This document shows, one piece after another, positions 1 through 6,142 of a stretch of 9,002 nucleotides of DNA. Numbering within the stretch: position 1 is the stretch's first letter; each line of letters begins with the position of its first letter. The stretch covers positions 18,973 to 27,974 of the forward strand of contig DLOL01000032.1 of assembly GCA_002478485.1 (NCBI GenBank). The letters are read 5' to 3'. This DNA is from Eubacteriaceae bacterium UBA7485 (GTDB lineage: Bacteria; Bacillota; Clostridia; Eubacteriales; Eubacteriaceae). A program made the translations under genes and the position numbers. A model generated the notes under the pieces. It saw nothing but the letters and a program-made list of their open reading frames with translations, was not told where the DNA came from and ran no database searches.

Positions 1-2
1 TC

Positions 3-269
3 CGGGAAGCGGCTGCCGCGCTCAAGGACTGGAGACTTGAAGGGTGTGAACTCTATGTCACGGCTGAGCCCTGTCCGATGTGCATGGGCGCCGTCCTCCA
101 GACCAGGCTTAAAAAACTAGTTTACGGTACGCCGGAATACCGGTATGGCGCGGTTGAGAACAGCGTCAGACTCAAAGATCACGAAATGAAGCCGAAAAAA
201 CTTGAGATTTACGGCGGAATTCGTGAAGACGAATGTAAAACGCTCCTGGGAGATTTTTTCAGAAAATAA
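3..269 (+). CDS. tadA: TadA-like nucleoside deaminase, C-terminal part (5' truncated by window)
   Basis: The frame is open from the window edge, so the start lies outside; 88 codons plus a TAA stop are present. The fragment carries a T-A-E-P-C-P-M-C motif at fragment residues 20-27, whose two cysteines are the usual zinc ligands of the cytidine/deoxycytidylate deaminase fold. The catalytic HAE motif would lie upstream of the window. The remainder has the typical layout of bacterial TadA: a strand with V-Y-G, a 'YGAVENS' stretch where TadA normally has GA.GS, and a short C-terminal helix ending in FFRK. TadA converts the wobble adenosine of tRNA-Arg(ACG) to inosine in the cytoplasm. The region after PCPMC departs somewhat from classical TadA, so another nucleoside deaminase of the same superfamily is possible. 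The family is secure; the substrate is inferred. Confidence 0.8.
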   Translation, partial: REAAAALKDWRLEGCELYVTAEPCPMCMGAVLQTRLKKLVYGTPEYRYGAVENSVRLKDHEMKPKKLEIYGGIREDECKTLLGDFFRK

Positions 270-289
270 TCAGGGAATAATTTAAATAG

Positions 290-321
290 ACTGTCGCACG
301 CAGCCGTGCGGCAGTTTTTTT
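290..321 (+). terminator. Intrinsic terminator after the deaminase gene
   Basis: An 11-bp stem (290-300 with 305-315, one G-U pair) closes a CAGC loop and runs straight into a stretch of seven T (315-321). It begins 21 bases after the deaminase stop. It ends only about 20 bases before the next start codon, so it lies inside what would be the leader of the AEC gene. Confidence 0.88.
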
Positions 322-342
322 AGCTTAGAAAGGAGTCTTTAC

Positions 343-1278
343 ATGACCAGTGAAATTGCCCCGCTCATGATTGTCATGCTCAAGCTTGCAGCCGCTATGG
401 GACTCGGATACTGGCTTCAGAAGAGAGGCACTTTTACGCCTGATTCGAACCGTCGCATTTCGGAGATGGTTGTCACGGTCACTTCGCCGTGCCTGATCCT
501 GGCGGCTTCTGCATCCGAGATCACAGTCGACCGGTCGGAGATCTATCTCTTGATCATCGCGGGATTTGTCATTTATCTGTTTCTGGCAGCCGTTGCCTAT
601 CTTGTCTCCCGATTCCTGAAAGGGAGTGCAGAGTCCAAACGAACGGCGCAGGCGCTTTTGATTTTCGGGAACGCTTCCTTTATGGCCTATCCGGTTGTAG
701 AAGCTTTGTATGGGAAAAGCGCAATTCTGCTCACATCCCTAGTCCATACGCCGCTTAACCTCTTAATCTTCAGCTACGGCATTTACCTTCTCTCCGGCGA
801 AGCCGAAGAAAGCGGACTGACTCGAAAACAGAAGCTGATGCAGATGATTAATCCCGGCCTTCTCTCTGCTATCGCCGCGCTGCTGGTCGTGGCTTTCCAG
901 ATTAGCATACCGCAGTTTATCGTGGAACCGCTTCAGTTCATCGGAAATCTCACGCCCGCGCTCTCCATGGTCGTGCTCGGAAGCATACTGGCGGAATTCC
1001 CGCTCAGCTCGATGTTCAAGTTCAAGAATGTCTGGGTGATCTGCCTGCTAAGACTGGTCGTCATGCCCCTGATCATCTACTGGGCTTGCGGCTATTTCTT
1101 CACCTCGCAGGAGATTCTCGGGATTATCCTCACATCAAACATGATGCCGTGCGCTTCCTCAAACGCAATGTTCGCCACGAAATACGGTGGGGAAGAGCAG
1201 TACACCGCATCAGCTGTCTTTATCTCGACGGTGCTCTCTCTGATCACCATTCCGATTATGCTCATGCTGTTGTTATGA
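343..1278 (+). CDS. AEC-family (auxin efflux carrier/malate permease type) membrane transporter
   Basis: A 311-residue, very hydrophobic protein of the usual AEC family length. About ten membrane segments can be seen, near residues 6-25, 41-57, 67-91, 104-122, 126-150, 168-188, 196-217, 229-252, 255-275 and 288-311, consistent with the 5+5 layout of the family. Family-like features are the GNASFMAYPVV stretch near 109-119, a cytoplasmic loop rich in charge at 152-168, and MMPCASSNAMFATKYGG near 267-283. Bacterial AEC proteins are secondary carriers for organic acids such as malate, or are of unknown substrate; nothing here identifies the substrate. The start at 343 is preceded by AGGAG at 331-335, 7 bases away. 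No own promoter is evident between the preceding terminator and the start. The gene converges on the Xre gene. Confidence 0.88.
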   Translation: MTSEIAPLMIVMLKLAAAMGLGYWLQKRGTFTPDSNRRISEMVVTVTSPCLILAASASEITVDRSEIYLLIIAGFVIYLFLAAVAYLVSRFLKGSAESKRTAQALLIFGNASFMAYPVVEALYGKSAILLTSLVHTPLNLLIFSYGIYLLSGEAEESGLTRKQKLMQMINPGLLSAIAALLVVAFQISIPQFIVEPLQFIGNLTPALSMVVLGSILAEFPLSSMFKFKNVWVICLLRLVVMPLIIYWACGYFFTSQEILGIILTSNMMPCASSNAMFATKYGGEEQYTASAVFISTVLSLITIPIMLMLLL

Positions 1279-1289
1279 CTGAAATGAAA

Positions 1290-1324
1290 ATCCCGGAAAT
1301 CTGTTATCTTCAGGTTTCCGGGAT
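1290..1324. terminator. Shared hairpin between convergent AEC and Xre genes
   Basis: Arms 1290-1303 and 1311-1324 form a 14-bp stem with one G-U pair and a 7-base loop. The hairpin begins 11 bases after the AEC stop on the plus strand and 9 bases after the Xre stop on the minus strand. The minus-strand side is followed by a better T-rich tract (TTTCATTTC) than the plus side (AATTTC). It therefore probably works best for the Xre gene and may serve both. Confidence 0.8.
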
Positions 1325-1333
1325 AATTTCATG

Positions 1334-1762
1334 CTATTCGGCTTTTGCCTGGGTTTGGGCTGCAGGTTCGGCGGTCTGTGCCGGCGCCTGATCCTGAGCA
1401 GAGTTCAAACGGTTGAGTAAATCAATGGTCAACAGCACATCCCTTGGATCTGCTTTTTTAGCTGCCTCAACTAAAATAAATAAATCAGGACGCCTGATGA
1501 TCTCATCCGCCATATCCATCACGTCGGACTTTTGATGGAACGGTTTGATCCCCGCTTCTTCCAAATCAATATTGGCCATGTCATCGAGGGTGACGCCAAA
1601 CATTTTGGCCAGTCGCTGCGCGACATTCAACGTCGGTGTGTTCTCACCGGCTTCCCATTTTTGAACTGTGGAAAAAGCGTTATAGTTAAAGCGTCTTGCA
1701 ATATCAGCCTGGGTTAATCCCGCTGACTTTCTTAAATACTTCACATTTTTTGCAAAATACAC
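1334..1762 (-). CDS. Small Xre/Cro-type helix-turn-helix regulator
   Basis: A 142-residue protein with an N-terminal HTH_3 (Xre/Cro) domain at about residues 5-60. Visible hallmarks are L-R-K-S-A-G-L-T-Q-A-D-I-A (recognition region) and V-Q-K-W-E-A-G-E-N-T-P-T-L, the conserved end of the domain. Residues 61-115 are predicted helical with no recognised domain. The last 25 or so residues are a low-complexity tail rich in Ala, Gln and Glu. Translation starts at a GTG (1760-1762), chosen because AGGAG lies 10 bases upstream on the minus strand (around 1773-1777) and because the HTH begins directly after it. It is a monocistronic gene between two terminators, with its own promoter. Its target is unknown; self-regulation is possible. 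It could respond to a cellular signal or be a lone remnant of a mobile element, but nothing nearby supports the latter. Confidence 0.85.
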   Translation of the reverse strand: MYFAKNVKYLRKSAGLTQADIARRFNYNAFSTVQKWEAGENTPTLNVAQRLAKMFGVTLDDMANIDLEEAGIKPFHQKSDVMDMADEIIRRPDLFILVEAAKKADPRDVLLTIDLLNRLNSAQDQAPAQTAEPAAQTQAKAE

Positions 1763-1822
1763 GCTGGCAAACTCCTAACACGGTAAGGTCTCATTGATGC
1801 ACTTCTGTTGATGACAAGAGAC

Positions 1823-1831
1823 ATTATAGCA
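1823..1831 (-). promoter_or_regulatory. Extended -10 promoter of the Xre gene
   Basis: On the minus strand the sequence reads TGCTATAAT, a consensus -10 (1823-1828) with the TGN extension (1829-1831). No good -35 is found at 17 bases, which is usual for extended -10 promoters. The expected start site, near 1816, gives a leader of about 55 nt. An imperfect inverted repeat at 1802-1820 (CTTCTGT/ACAAGAG) overlaps the expected start site and could be an operator, but the match is weak. Confidence 0.65.
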
Positions 1832-1860
1832 TAAATCAAAAGGTTATATTGAAGAGTTTA

Positions 1861-1950
1861 TATTGCCGATACAAAAAAAAACGCATCTATTAATAATATA
1901 TTTGAAATAAAGAAAAATATTTATAAGACTATATATAAGTAAAACAAATA
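1861..1950. other. AT-rich spacer upstream of the Xre promoter
   Basis: Only 15 of 90 bases are G or C, against roughly half in the surrounding genes. It holds several A tracts and no open frame of note. It lies between the terminator of the LacI gene and the Xre promoter, where it could act as an UP-like or curved element. Nothing else is visible in it. Confidence 0.6.
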
Positions 1951-1980
1951 AAAAAAAACCTGCTTTTAAAGGCAGGTTTT
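1951..1980 (-). terminator. Intrinsic terminator after the LacI-family gene
   Basis: Arms AAAACCTGC (1955-1963) and GCAGGTTTT (1972-1980) form a 9-bp stem with an 8-base loop. On the minus strand it is followed by a T run (1951-1958 on the plus strand are all A). It starts 8 bases after the LacI-family stop codon. Confidence 0.88.
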
Positions 1981-1988
1981 TGACAGAG

Positions 1989-2975
1989 TTAGATTCTTTT
2001 TACAGAGCCCCCTTCTCTCAGACTGTGTCCGATGACCTGGAGGGAGGCTACCGGTTCTTCTTCAATCATCGAAAGGAGTGTGGCGGCCGCCACCTCGCCC
2101 GCTTTCTCGTTTTCAAAGCGGACCGAAGTGATGGAAGGATTGACAAGCTCGCTCATCTCATAGCCTCCGAATCCGATGATGGAGACATCATCCGGGACGG
2201 AGAGACCCATGTCGGTCGCCTCTTTCAGGGCCGCAAGGGCCATCTGGTCGGTTGCGCAGATGATCAGGGTGGGCACATGCTTTTTCAGGGAGGAGCGGAT
2301 CACTTTCCTTGCGTCTTCGTAAGAGAAGGCCGTCTCAAGCATATTGACTTTCGTTGCGCCTTTGGGCAGGCCGAGTCCGTCGAGAACCCCTTTCTTTCGC
2401 TTGATTCCGACTGCTTCATCATACTCCGAGACGCCGATGTACAAGATATCCTCGTGTCCCATCTCTTTTGCGTATTCTCCCACCTCAAATCCCGCTTCAT
2501 AGTCATCATAGATCACGGAAGTTCCGCCTCTGAACTGCTGTCCAAGCGCGAGAATGGGAATGCGCGAAATTTTCTGAAGCCTTTGATGGGCTTCACTGAT
2601 ATTGGTGGCAATGAGGATGATTCCGTCCGCGCGAAGAGAGGAGAGATGCTCAATGGCTTCAATCTCGCGGCTAGGATCGTGATCAGTATTCAGGATCAGC
2701 GTGGAATATCCTTTCTTCTTTAGGAAATTGTCGATTTCTGTCATCTGGCGTCCGGTGACCGTGGACTTGAGTGTCGGCGCAACCACGCCGATCAGTTTGG
2801 TTCTTTTGCTTTTCAGATTTCTCGCAGCCTCGCTCGGTTCATAACCGACTCGATCGACCACTTCCTTGATTCGCTTTCGGGTCTCATCTTTGACATAACC
2901 GCCGTTAAAATACCGGGAGACCGTGGACTTGGCCACGCCCGTTTCTTTTGCGATATCCGCCATCGTGTATTTCAT
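1989..2975 (-). CDS. scrR: LacI/GalR-family repressor, ScrR-like sucrose regulator
   Basis: A 328-residue protein from the chosen start. Residues 5-24 form the LacI helix-turn-helix (MADIAKETGVAKSTVSRYFN). Residues 46-58 form the hinge helix (E-P-S-E-A-A-R-N-L-K-S-K-R) with the leucine that inserts at a central CpG of the operator. From about residue 60 a periplasmic-binding-protein-like sugar-binding core follows (LIGVVAPTL, later ADGIILIATN, DDVSIIGFGG). Two more in-frame ATGs lie upstream (2987 and 2984), but they overlap a consensus-like TATAAT, and family alignment favours MKYTMADIA as the N-terminus. Known relatives repress sugar operons until a sugar or sugar phosphate binds. It lies last in the sucrose cluster, behind a terminator, and probably acts on the paired CCGG-centred palindromes at the cluster promoter. 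The sucrose assignment is by neighbourhood. Confidence 0.87.
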   Translation of the reverse strand: MKYTMADIAKETGVAKSTVSRYFNGGYVKDETRKRIKEVVDRVGYEPSEAARNLKSKRTKLIGVVAPTLKSTVTGRQMTEIDNFLKKKGYSTLILNTDHDPSREIEAIEHLSSLRADGIILIATNISEAHQRLQKISRIPILALGQQFRGGTSVIYDDYEAGFEVGEYAKEMGHEDILYIGVSEYDEAVGIKRKKGVLDGLGLPKGATKVNMLETAFSYEDARKVIRSSLKKHVPTLIICATDQMALAALKEATDMGLSVPDDVSIIGFGGYEMSELVNPSITSVRFENEKAGEVAAATLLSMIEEEPVASLQVIGHSLREGGSVKRI

Positions 2976-2985
2976 AGCAAGCATC

Positions 2986-2991
2986 ATTATA
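2986..2991 (-). promoter_or_regulatory. Candidate -10 element immediately before the LacI-family start
   Basis: The minus strand reads TATAAT, ending 10 bases before the ATG at 2975. A transcript from it would start near 2979, leaving 4 bases or fewer before the start codon. The best -35-like sequence (TTGAGC, 19-base spacing) lies inside the preceding terminator hairpin and is poor. No Shine-Dalgarno is seen before the ATG. Confidence 0.4.
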
Positions 2992-2998
2992 CCAATTT

Positions 2999-3024
2999 AA
3001 AAAAAAGCCGGCTCAAAAGCCGGC
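2999..3024 (-). terminator. Intrinsic terminator between scrB and the LacI-family gene
   Basis: A 7-bp GC-rich stem (3007-3013 with 3018-3024, GCCGGCT/AGCCGGC) closes a 4-base loop. On the minus strand it is followed by eight T (2999-3006 on the plus strand are A). It lies 6 bases after the scrB stop and separates the repressor gene from the EIIA-scrB transcript, fully or in part. Confidence 0.88.
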
Positions 3025-3030
3025 GAAATT

Positions 3031-4446
3031 TTATCGATAAACCACATCATATCCGCGGAGCGTAAAGACCTCGGCTTTCATCGGCGCGTCGCTCTCCAGG
3101 GTGAGATCGTCCGGAGCGTCATAAAGCCGGGTGGTGATCACCCGCTCGCCTCCGTTGATGAAAATCTCAAGGGAAGAGGTGTCGGAGAAAATGGCAATCT
3201 CGCGGATTTCTTCAATCTCGATATGCCGGCTTTCTCTTCCGTATCCGCTCGGCCCGAGAGAGAAAGTCAGGAGGCCTTCTTTGTAGGAAAGAGATACGTC
3301 CTTTCTCAGTTTAAGCGAGAAAGTGTCCGTTTCTGGTCTGAGCTGAATTTCGCACACCCGGCTTTTGAGGGTTACGGGCGCATCCGGTTTTAATTCAAAG
3401 CTCTCCTCTTCTTCCCGAAGATTGAGCGTCTCTTCAATGGGATATTGGAACACTCTACCGTCTTTGAGATGGAGCTGCCTTGGAAGGGTCAGCGCGTGCT
3501 GCCATCCTGCCTCAGCCGTCGGGTTTTTGTAATCCGCATCGGGAAGGCCCATCCATCCGATGAGAATCCGACGTCCTTTATGATCGGAAAACGTCTGCGG
3601 CGCGTAAAAATCAAATCCGTTATCCAGTTCCTGGAATTCATTCACGGTCTGGTCTTTGTCAAGGGGGCCGTCCGCAAGAAAATAGCCGTTTTGATAGATG
3701 TTCTCATAAAGAAATCCTTCCTGATCCACCCCCTGGGGGCAGGTGATCAGAACACGGCCGCCGTCCAGATCAAAAAGGTCGGGACACTCCCACATATAAC
3801 CGAAAGGCTTTCGGCTTCGGATGACAGAGACGGGCGACCAGTTTTCCAGATCCGTGCTTTCAAACACATTGACCTGGCCTTTCGAATCCCTTGTCCTCGC
3901 GCCGAGCACCATGTAGTATTTTCCGTCCTCTTCGATCACTTTGGGATCGCGGACGTGGCAGGAAAGATTATCCGGATAGTCCTCATTTTTCATCAGAACT
4001 TCCTTTTTCGTGAAATGCTTTCCGTCTTTGGTGGTGAAATGCGCCGTCCAGTGCTGCCTTCCTTCGTTGATGTAGTCATAGGGGCCTTCCTTCTTGTCAT
4101 TTCCCGTATAGAAGAAATGAATGGTCCCGTCGGGCCCTTCGAACGCGGAACCGGAATAAGCTCCTCCTTTGTCAATCGGGCTGTCCGGAAAGAGCGCATC
4201 CTCTTCCTCCGTAAAGTGAACAAAGTCTTTGGTGGTGTAATGGCCCCATCCTTTGAGCTTTTCTCCGGAAGCGTCCATCGGGGAGTATTGGTAGAAGATG
4301 TGGTACACACCATCTTTTTCGTACAGGCCATTGGGGTCATTGAGCCAGCCGACCGGCGGCATCAGATGATACGAGAGGCGGTCCGGGTCTTTTAGGACCC
4401 GGGCTCTGTTCTCAGCGCTCTCTGCTTCCAGAAAAATGTTCTTCAT
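3031..4446 (-). CDS. scrB: GH32 sucrose-6-phosphate hydrolase (beta-fructofuranosidase)
   Basis: A 471-residue protein of normal length for bacterial ScrB, without a signal peptide, so cytoplasmic. The five-bladed propeller with the GH32 catalytic triad is complete: W-L-N-D-P-N-G at 34-40 (nucleophile Asp37), R-D-P at 166-168 (transition-state stabiliser Asp167) and E-C-P-D-L at 220-224 (acid/base Glu220). Y-S-G-S-A at 97-101 is the family substrate-binding stretch. Residues from about 340 form the C-terminal beta-sandwich. ScrB cleaves sucrose 6-phosphate made by PTS uptake into glucose 6-phosphate and fructose. The start at 4446 follows AGGTAGG, with only 14 bases after the EIIA stop, so the two genes form one operon. 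With PTS and LacI neighbours the phosphorylated substrate is likely, though GH32 also includes enzymes for free sucrose or fructans. Confidence 0.9.
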   Translation of the reverse strand: MKNIFLEAESAENRARVLKDPDRLSYHLMPPVGWLNDPNGLYEKDGVYHIFYQYSPMDASGEKLKGWGHYTTKDFVHFTEEEDALFPDSPIDKGGAYSGSAFEGPDGTIHFFYTGNDKKEGPYDYINEGRQHWTAHFTTKDGKHFTKKEVLMKNEDYPDNLSCHVRDPKVIEEDGKYYMVLGARTRDSKGQVNVFESTDLENWSPVSVIRSRKPFGYMWECPDLFDLDGGRVLITCPQGVDQEGFLYENIYQNGYFLADGPLDKDQTVNEFQELDNGFDFYAPQTFSDHKGRRILIGWMGLPDADYKNPTAEAGWQHALTLPRQLHLKDGRVFQYPIEETLNLREEEESFELKPDAPVTLKSRVCEIQLRPETDTFSLKLRKDVSLSYKEGLLTFSLGPSGYGRESRHIEIEEIREIAIFSDTSSLEIFINGGERVITTRLYDAPDDLTLESDAPMKAEVFTLRGYDVVYR

Positions 4447-4460
4447 ATACCTACCTGATT

Positions 4461-4895
4461 CTAGTTTTCAAATTCAAGGATCAGATCGCCCGCTTCAACT
4501 TCGTCCATTCGAACCAGGTCAAAGGGCGTGCCGTTGGTGACGATCACCGGTGTTTCCACAGGCAGACCGGCATCTTTAATCTGATCAAAGTCCACGCGCA
4601 TCAGAGGCTGGCCGGCTTTTACGGTATCGCCTTCCTTGACGAGCACGTCAAACGGTTTTCCTTCAAGATTTACTGTATCCATGCCGACATGGATTAAAAG
4701 TTCACTTCCGTTTTCGGCCTTGATGCCAAGCGCGTGCTTGGTCGGGAAGATCATCATGATTTCGCCGTTGACCGGTGAGAAAAGCGTGTTGTCTTTTGGT
4801 GTGATGACAATTCCGTCACCCATTGCTCCGGAAGCAAACACTTCGTCCGGTGCTTCGCTGATGGGCTTGACGATGCCCTTGAACGGAGCGACCAT
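4461..4895 (-). CDS. PTS EIIA domain of the glucose/sucrose family, probable remnant of a fused EIIBCA
   Basis: A 144-residue EIIA of the Glc superfamily. The phosphorylated histidine is His69 in L-L-I-H-V-G-M-D-T-V, and the second active-site histidine is His54 in P-T-K-H-A-L-G. Their 15-residue spacing equals that of Escherichia coli Crr (His75/His90). The domain would pass phosphate from HPr to an EIIB partner. The only ATG in frame, used here, falls where a family EIIA core already begins and has no convincing Shine-Dalgarno. The frame stays open for 32 codons upstream, with a charged, Ala/Glu-rich linker-like sequence as found before the IIA part of EIIBCA proteins, until a TAG at 4992-4994. 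No ATG, GTG or TTG occurs in that part. No IIBC is in the window. The simplest reading is a sucrose permease that lost its 5' two thirds. A working stand-alone EIIA from the internal ATG cannot be excluded. Confidence 0.8.
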   Translation of the reverse strand: MVAPFKGIVKPISEAPDEVFASGAMGDGIVITPKDNTLFSPVNGEIMMIFPTKHALGIKAENGSELLIHVGMDTVNLEGKPFDVLVKEGDTVKAGQPLMRVDFDQIKDAGLPVETPVIVTNGTPFDLVRMDEVEAGDLILEFEN

Positions 4896-4991
4896 GCCTT
4901 TTTCTGTGATGGTGACGACCAGTTCCTGCGCTTCTTCGCCGGAAACCGCAGCCTTTTCGGTTCTTCCGGCCTTTTCCTTGCTCTCTTCGCG
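4896..4991 (-). pseudogene. In-frame linker remnant upstream of the EIIA domain
   Basis: Thirty-two sense codons continuous with the EIIA frame, following a TAG stop at 4992-4994. The peptide includes E-S-K-E-K-A-G-R-T-E-K-A-A-V and E-E-A-Q-E-L-V-V-T-I, resembling the flexible linker that joins the IIC and IIA domains in fused permeases. It has no ATG, GTG or TTG, so as the sequence stands it is not expected to be translated in this frame. Beyond the stop the frame gives only a few codons before another stop. Confidence 0.55.
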
Positions 4992-5017
4992 CTATGGATA
5001 AATTCGTTCAATTTGTG

Positions 5018-5027
5018 GAACCGGTTC
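5018..5027. promoter_or_regulatory. Palindrome GAACCGGTTC, probable second operator of the sucrose cluster
   Basis: A perfect 10-bp palindrome centred on CCGG, lying about 8-17 bases downstream of the expected transcription start. It resembles the spacer palindrome at 5051-5062: both have the core ACCGGT. Their centres are 34 bp apart, close to three helical turns. A central CpG is typical for LacI-family operators. Confidence 0.6.
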
Positions 5028-5040
5028 TTTTTATGGTTTT

Positions 5041-5069
5041 ATTATAATGGGGTACCGGTACCATGTCAA
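5041..5069 (-). promoter_or_regulatory. Sigma70 promoter of the sucrose cluster
   Basis: On the minus strand TTGACA (5064-5069) and TATAAT (5041-5046) are separated by exactly 17 bases: a full consensus promoter. The transcript would start near 5034. This leaves a leader of about 140 nt before the EIIA ATG, which is long and contains no clear start site. Confidence 0.88.
5051..5062. promoter_or_regulatory. Palindrome GGTACCGGTACC in the promoter spacer, probable LacI-family operator
   Basis: A perfect 12-bp palindrome with a central CpG, placed between the -35 and -10 boxes. A bound repressor here would block RNA polymerase directly. The nearby LacI-family protein, with its hinge-helix leucine, is the natural candidate to bind it. 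Confidence 0.7.
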
Positions 5070-5141
5070 TCCCTGACTTTAGAATTTTTCCAAATTAAAT
5101 TGGTTCATGTAAATGATTAAATTCAGGAAAAATCGTTTAAA

Positions 5142-5159
5142 TGCCCGTAATCCCGGGCA
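5142..5159. other. Hairpin in the divergent intergenic region
   Basis: TGCCCG and CGGGCA form a perfect 6-bp stem around a 6-base loop, without a T tract on the plus strand. It lies in the region between the sucrose promoter and the radical SAM gene, possibly in the leader of the latter. No strong plus-strand promoter is seen in 5070-5220; the best pair found is CTGACT (5073-5078) and TAAATT (5096-5101) at 17-base spacing, a weak match. Confidence 0.4.
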
Positions 5160-5233
5160 GAGTAGAAAAGAACCGATCCCATAAATCTTGCGGAATGCGG
5201 ACGAAAAGGTAAGATGAACCCGAGGAATAAGAA

Positions 5234-6121
5234 ATGATTACTTTTAATGAATACATCAAGCGGCGTTTCGGGGAGAAACTTTATAAGCTCAGCCTCGATG
5301 CGGGCCTGAGCTGCCCGAACCGCGACGGCACGCTCGGAAGGGGCGGTTGCATTTTCTGTTCAGCAGGCGGCAGTGGTGATTTCGCAGCCTCCCGCGCGCT
5401 TCCGGTGGAGGAGCAGATTGAGGAGGCCAAGGCCCGCGTGAAGGGAAAATTCAACGGGGAAGGGTACATCGCCTATTTTCAGGCCTATACGAATACCTAT
5501 GCCCCGGTTGAGAAACTTGAGTCGATATACCTGCCGGTGATTCGGAGAGAGGATATCCGGGCGATTTCAATTGCCACGAGGCCCGACTGCCTTGGGGAGG
5601 ATGTCATGGCGCTGCTTGAGAGACTGAACCAGATCAAGCCCGTGTTTGTCGAGCTCGGCCTTCAGACCATCCATGAAAAGAGCGCGCGCTATATCCGGAG
5701 GGGATACGCGACTGAGGTGTATGACCAGGCCGTCCTCCGTTTAAAGGAGGCGGGTATTCATGTGGTGACACATGTCATCCTGGGACTTCCCGGAGAGAGC
5801 GAGGAAGAGATGCTTGAGACGGTCAGGCATGTCCGCGACATCGGGTCGGACGGCATTAAACTTCAGCTTCTCCATGTGCTCGAGGGGACGGACCTCCTCA
5901 AAGACTATGAGGCGGGAAAATTCAAGACGCTCTCTTTTGACGCGTATGTCCGCCTGGTTGCAGCCTGCGTGGGGGAGATCGGAGATAGCATGGTCATTCA
6001 CCGCCTGACCGGGGACGGACCGAAGAAAATCTTGATCGCTCCTCTGTGGAGCGGGGACAAAAAGCGCGTGCTCAATGCGATTAACCGGGAAATTCGAACG
6101 TCGGAGAAGAAGAAAAACTGA
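5234..6121 (+). CDS. YhcC-family (TIGR01212-type) radical SAM protein
   Basis: A 295-residue cytoplasmic protein of the length usual for the YhcC/YtqA family. The 4Fe-4S cluster ligands are Cys27, Cys39 and Cys42, spaced C-X11-C-X2-C instead of the common C-X3-C-X2-C; this spacing is a hallmark of this family. Further family stretches are YFQAYTNTYAP at 81-91, IATRPDC at 113-119, ELGLQT at 140-145, GLPGE at 184-188 and HRLTGDGP at 256-263, giving the SAM-binding partial TIM barrel. The family is widespread and its reaction is, to my knowledge, not firmly established, so no pathway is claimed. The start at 5234 has GAGGA at 5222-5226, 7 bases upstream. It is transcribed away from the sucrose cluster and ends just before the cimA promoter, as a single gene. 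Confidence 0.88.
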   Translation: MITFNEYIKRRFGEKLYKLSLDAGLSCPNRDGTLGRGGCIFCSAGGSGDFAASRALPVEEQIEEAKARVKGKFNGEGYIAYFQAYTNTYAPVEKLESIYLPVIRREDIRAISIATRPDCLGEDVMALLERLNQIKPVFVELGLQTIHEKSARYIRRGYATEVYDQAVLRLKEAGIHVVTHVILGLPGESEEEMLETVRHVRDIGSDGIKLQLLHVLEGTDLLKDYEAGKFKTLSFDAYVRLVAACVGEIGDSMVIHRLTGDGPKKILIAPLWSGDKKRVLNAINREIRTSEKKKN

Positions 6122-6122
6122 A

Positions 6123-6141
6123 GCGGATGGAGATAATCCGC
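6123..6141 (+). other. Hairpin directly after the radical SAM gene
   Basis: GCGGAT (6123-6128) and ATCCGC (6136-6141) form a 6-bp stem with a 7-base loop, beginning one base after the stop codon. No T tract follows; the -35 box of the next promoter starts one base later. It could be a weak transcript end or mRNA 3' stabiliser rather than a full intrinsic terminator. Confidence 0.45.
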
Positions 6142-6142
6142 G

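Noticed and set aside
1980..2723. Long plus-strand open frame (247 codons) opposite the LacI-family gene
   Set aside because: It is antisense to a complete LacI-family protein, starts inside the terminator region and shows no domain; a codon-bias shadow.
3445..4395. Long plus-strand open frame (316 codons) opposite scrB
   Set aside because: It is antisense to a complete GH32 enzyme with all catalytic residues; no family features in the antisense product.
4754..5011. Minus-strand frame starting at TTG 5011, rich in Arg and Lys
   Set aside because: It is the shifted frame of the EIIA gene; its basic and serine-rich composition and lack of any recognisable domain mark it as a shadow. Only its position near the deletion point was of interest.
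4994..5047. Plus-strand short frame beginning ATG-GAT-AAA-TTC (17 codons) opposite the sucrose leader, superficially like a PTS IIC N-terminus
   Set aside because: It has no Shine-Dalgarno, stops after 17 codons, and overlaps the operator and the -10 box of the opposite promoter; chance is the simpler explanation.
5090..5103. Inverted repeat CCAA-N6-TTGG between the divergent genes
   Set aside because: The arms are only 4 bp in AT-rich DNA, unlike the clear CCGG palindromes nearby; not enough to call an operator.
5128..5141. Possible catabolite-response (cre-like) site around AATCGTTT
   Set aside because: Only the AT positions and central CG match; the conserved outer TG and CA are missing, and it lies well upstream of the sucrose promoter.
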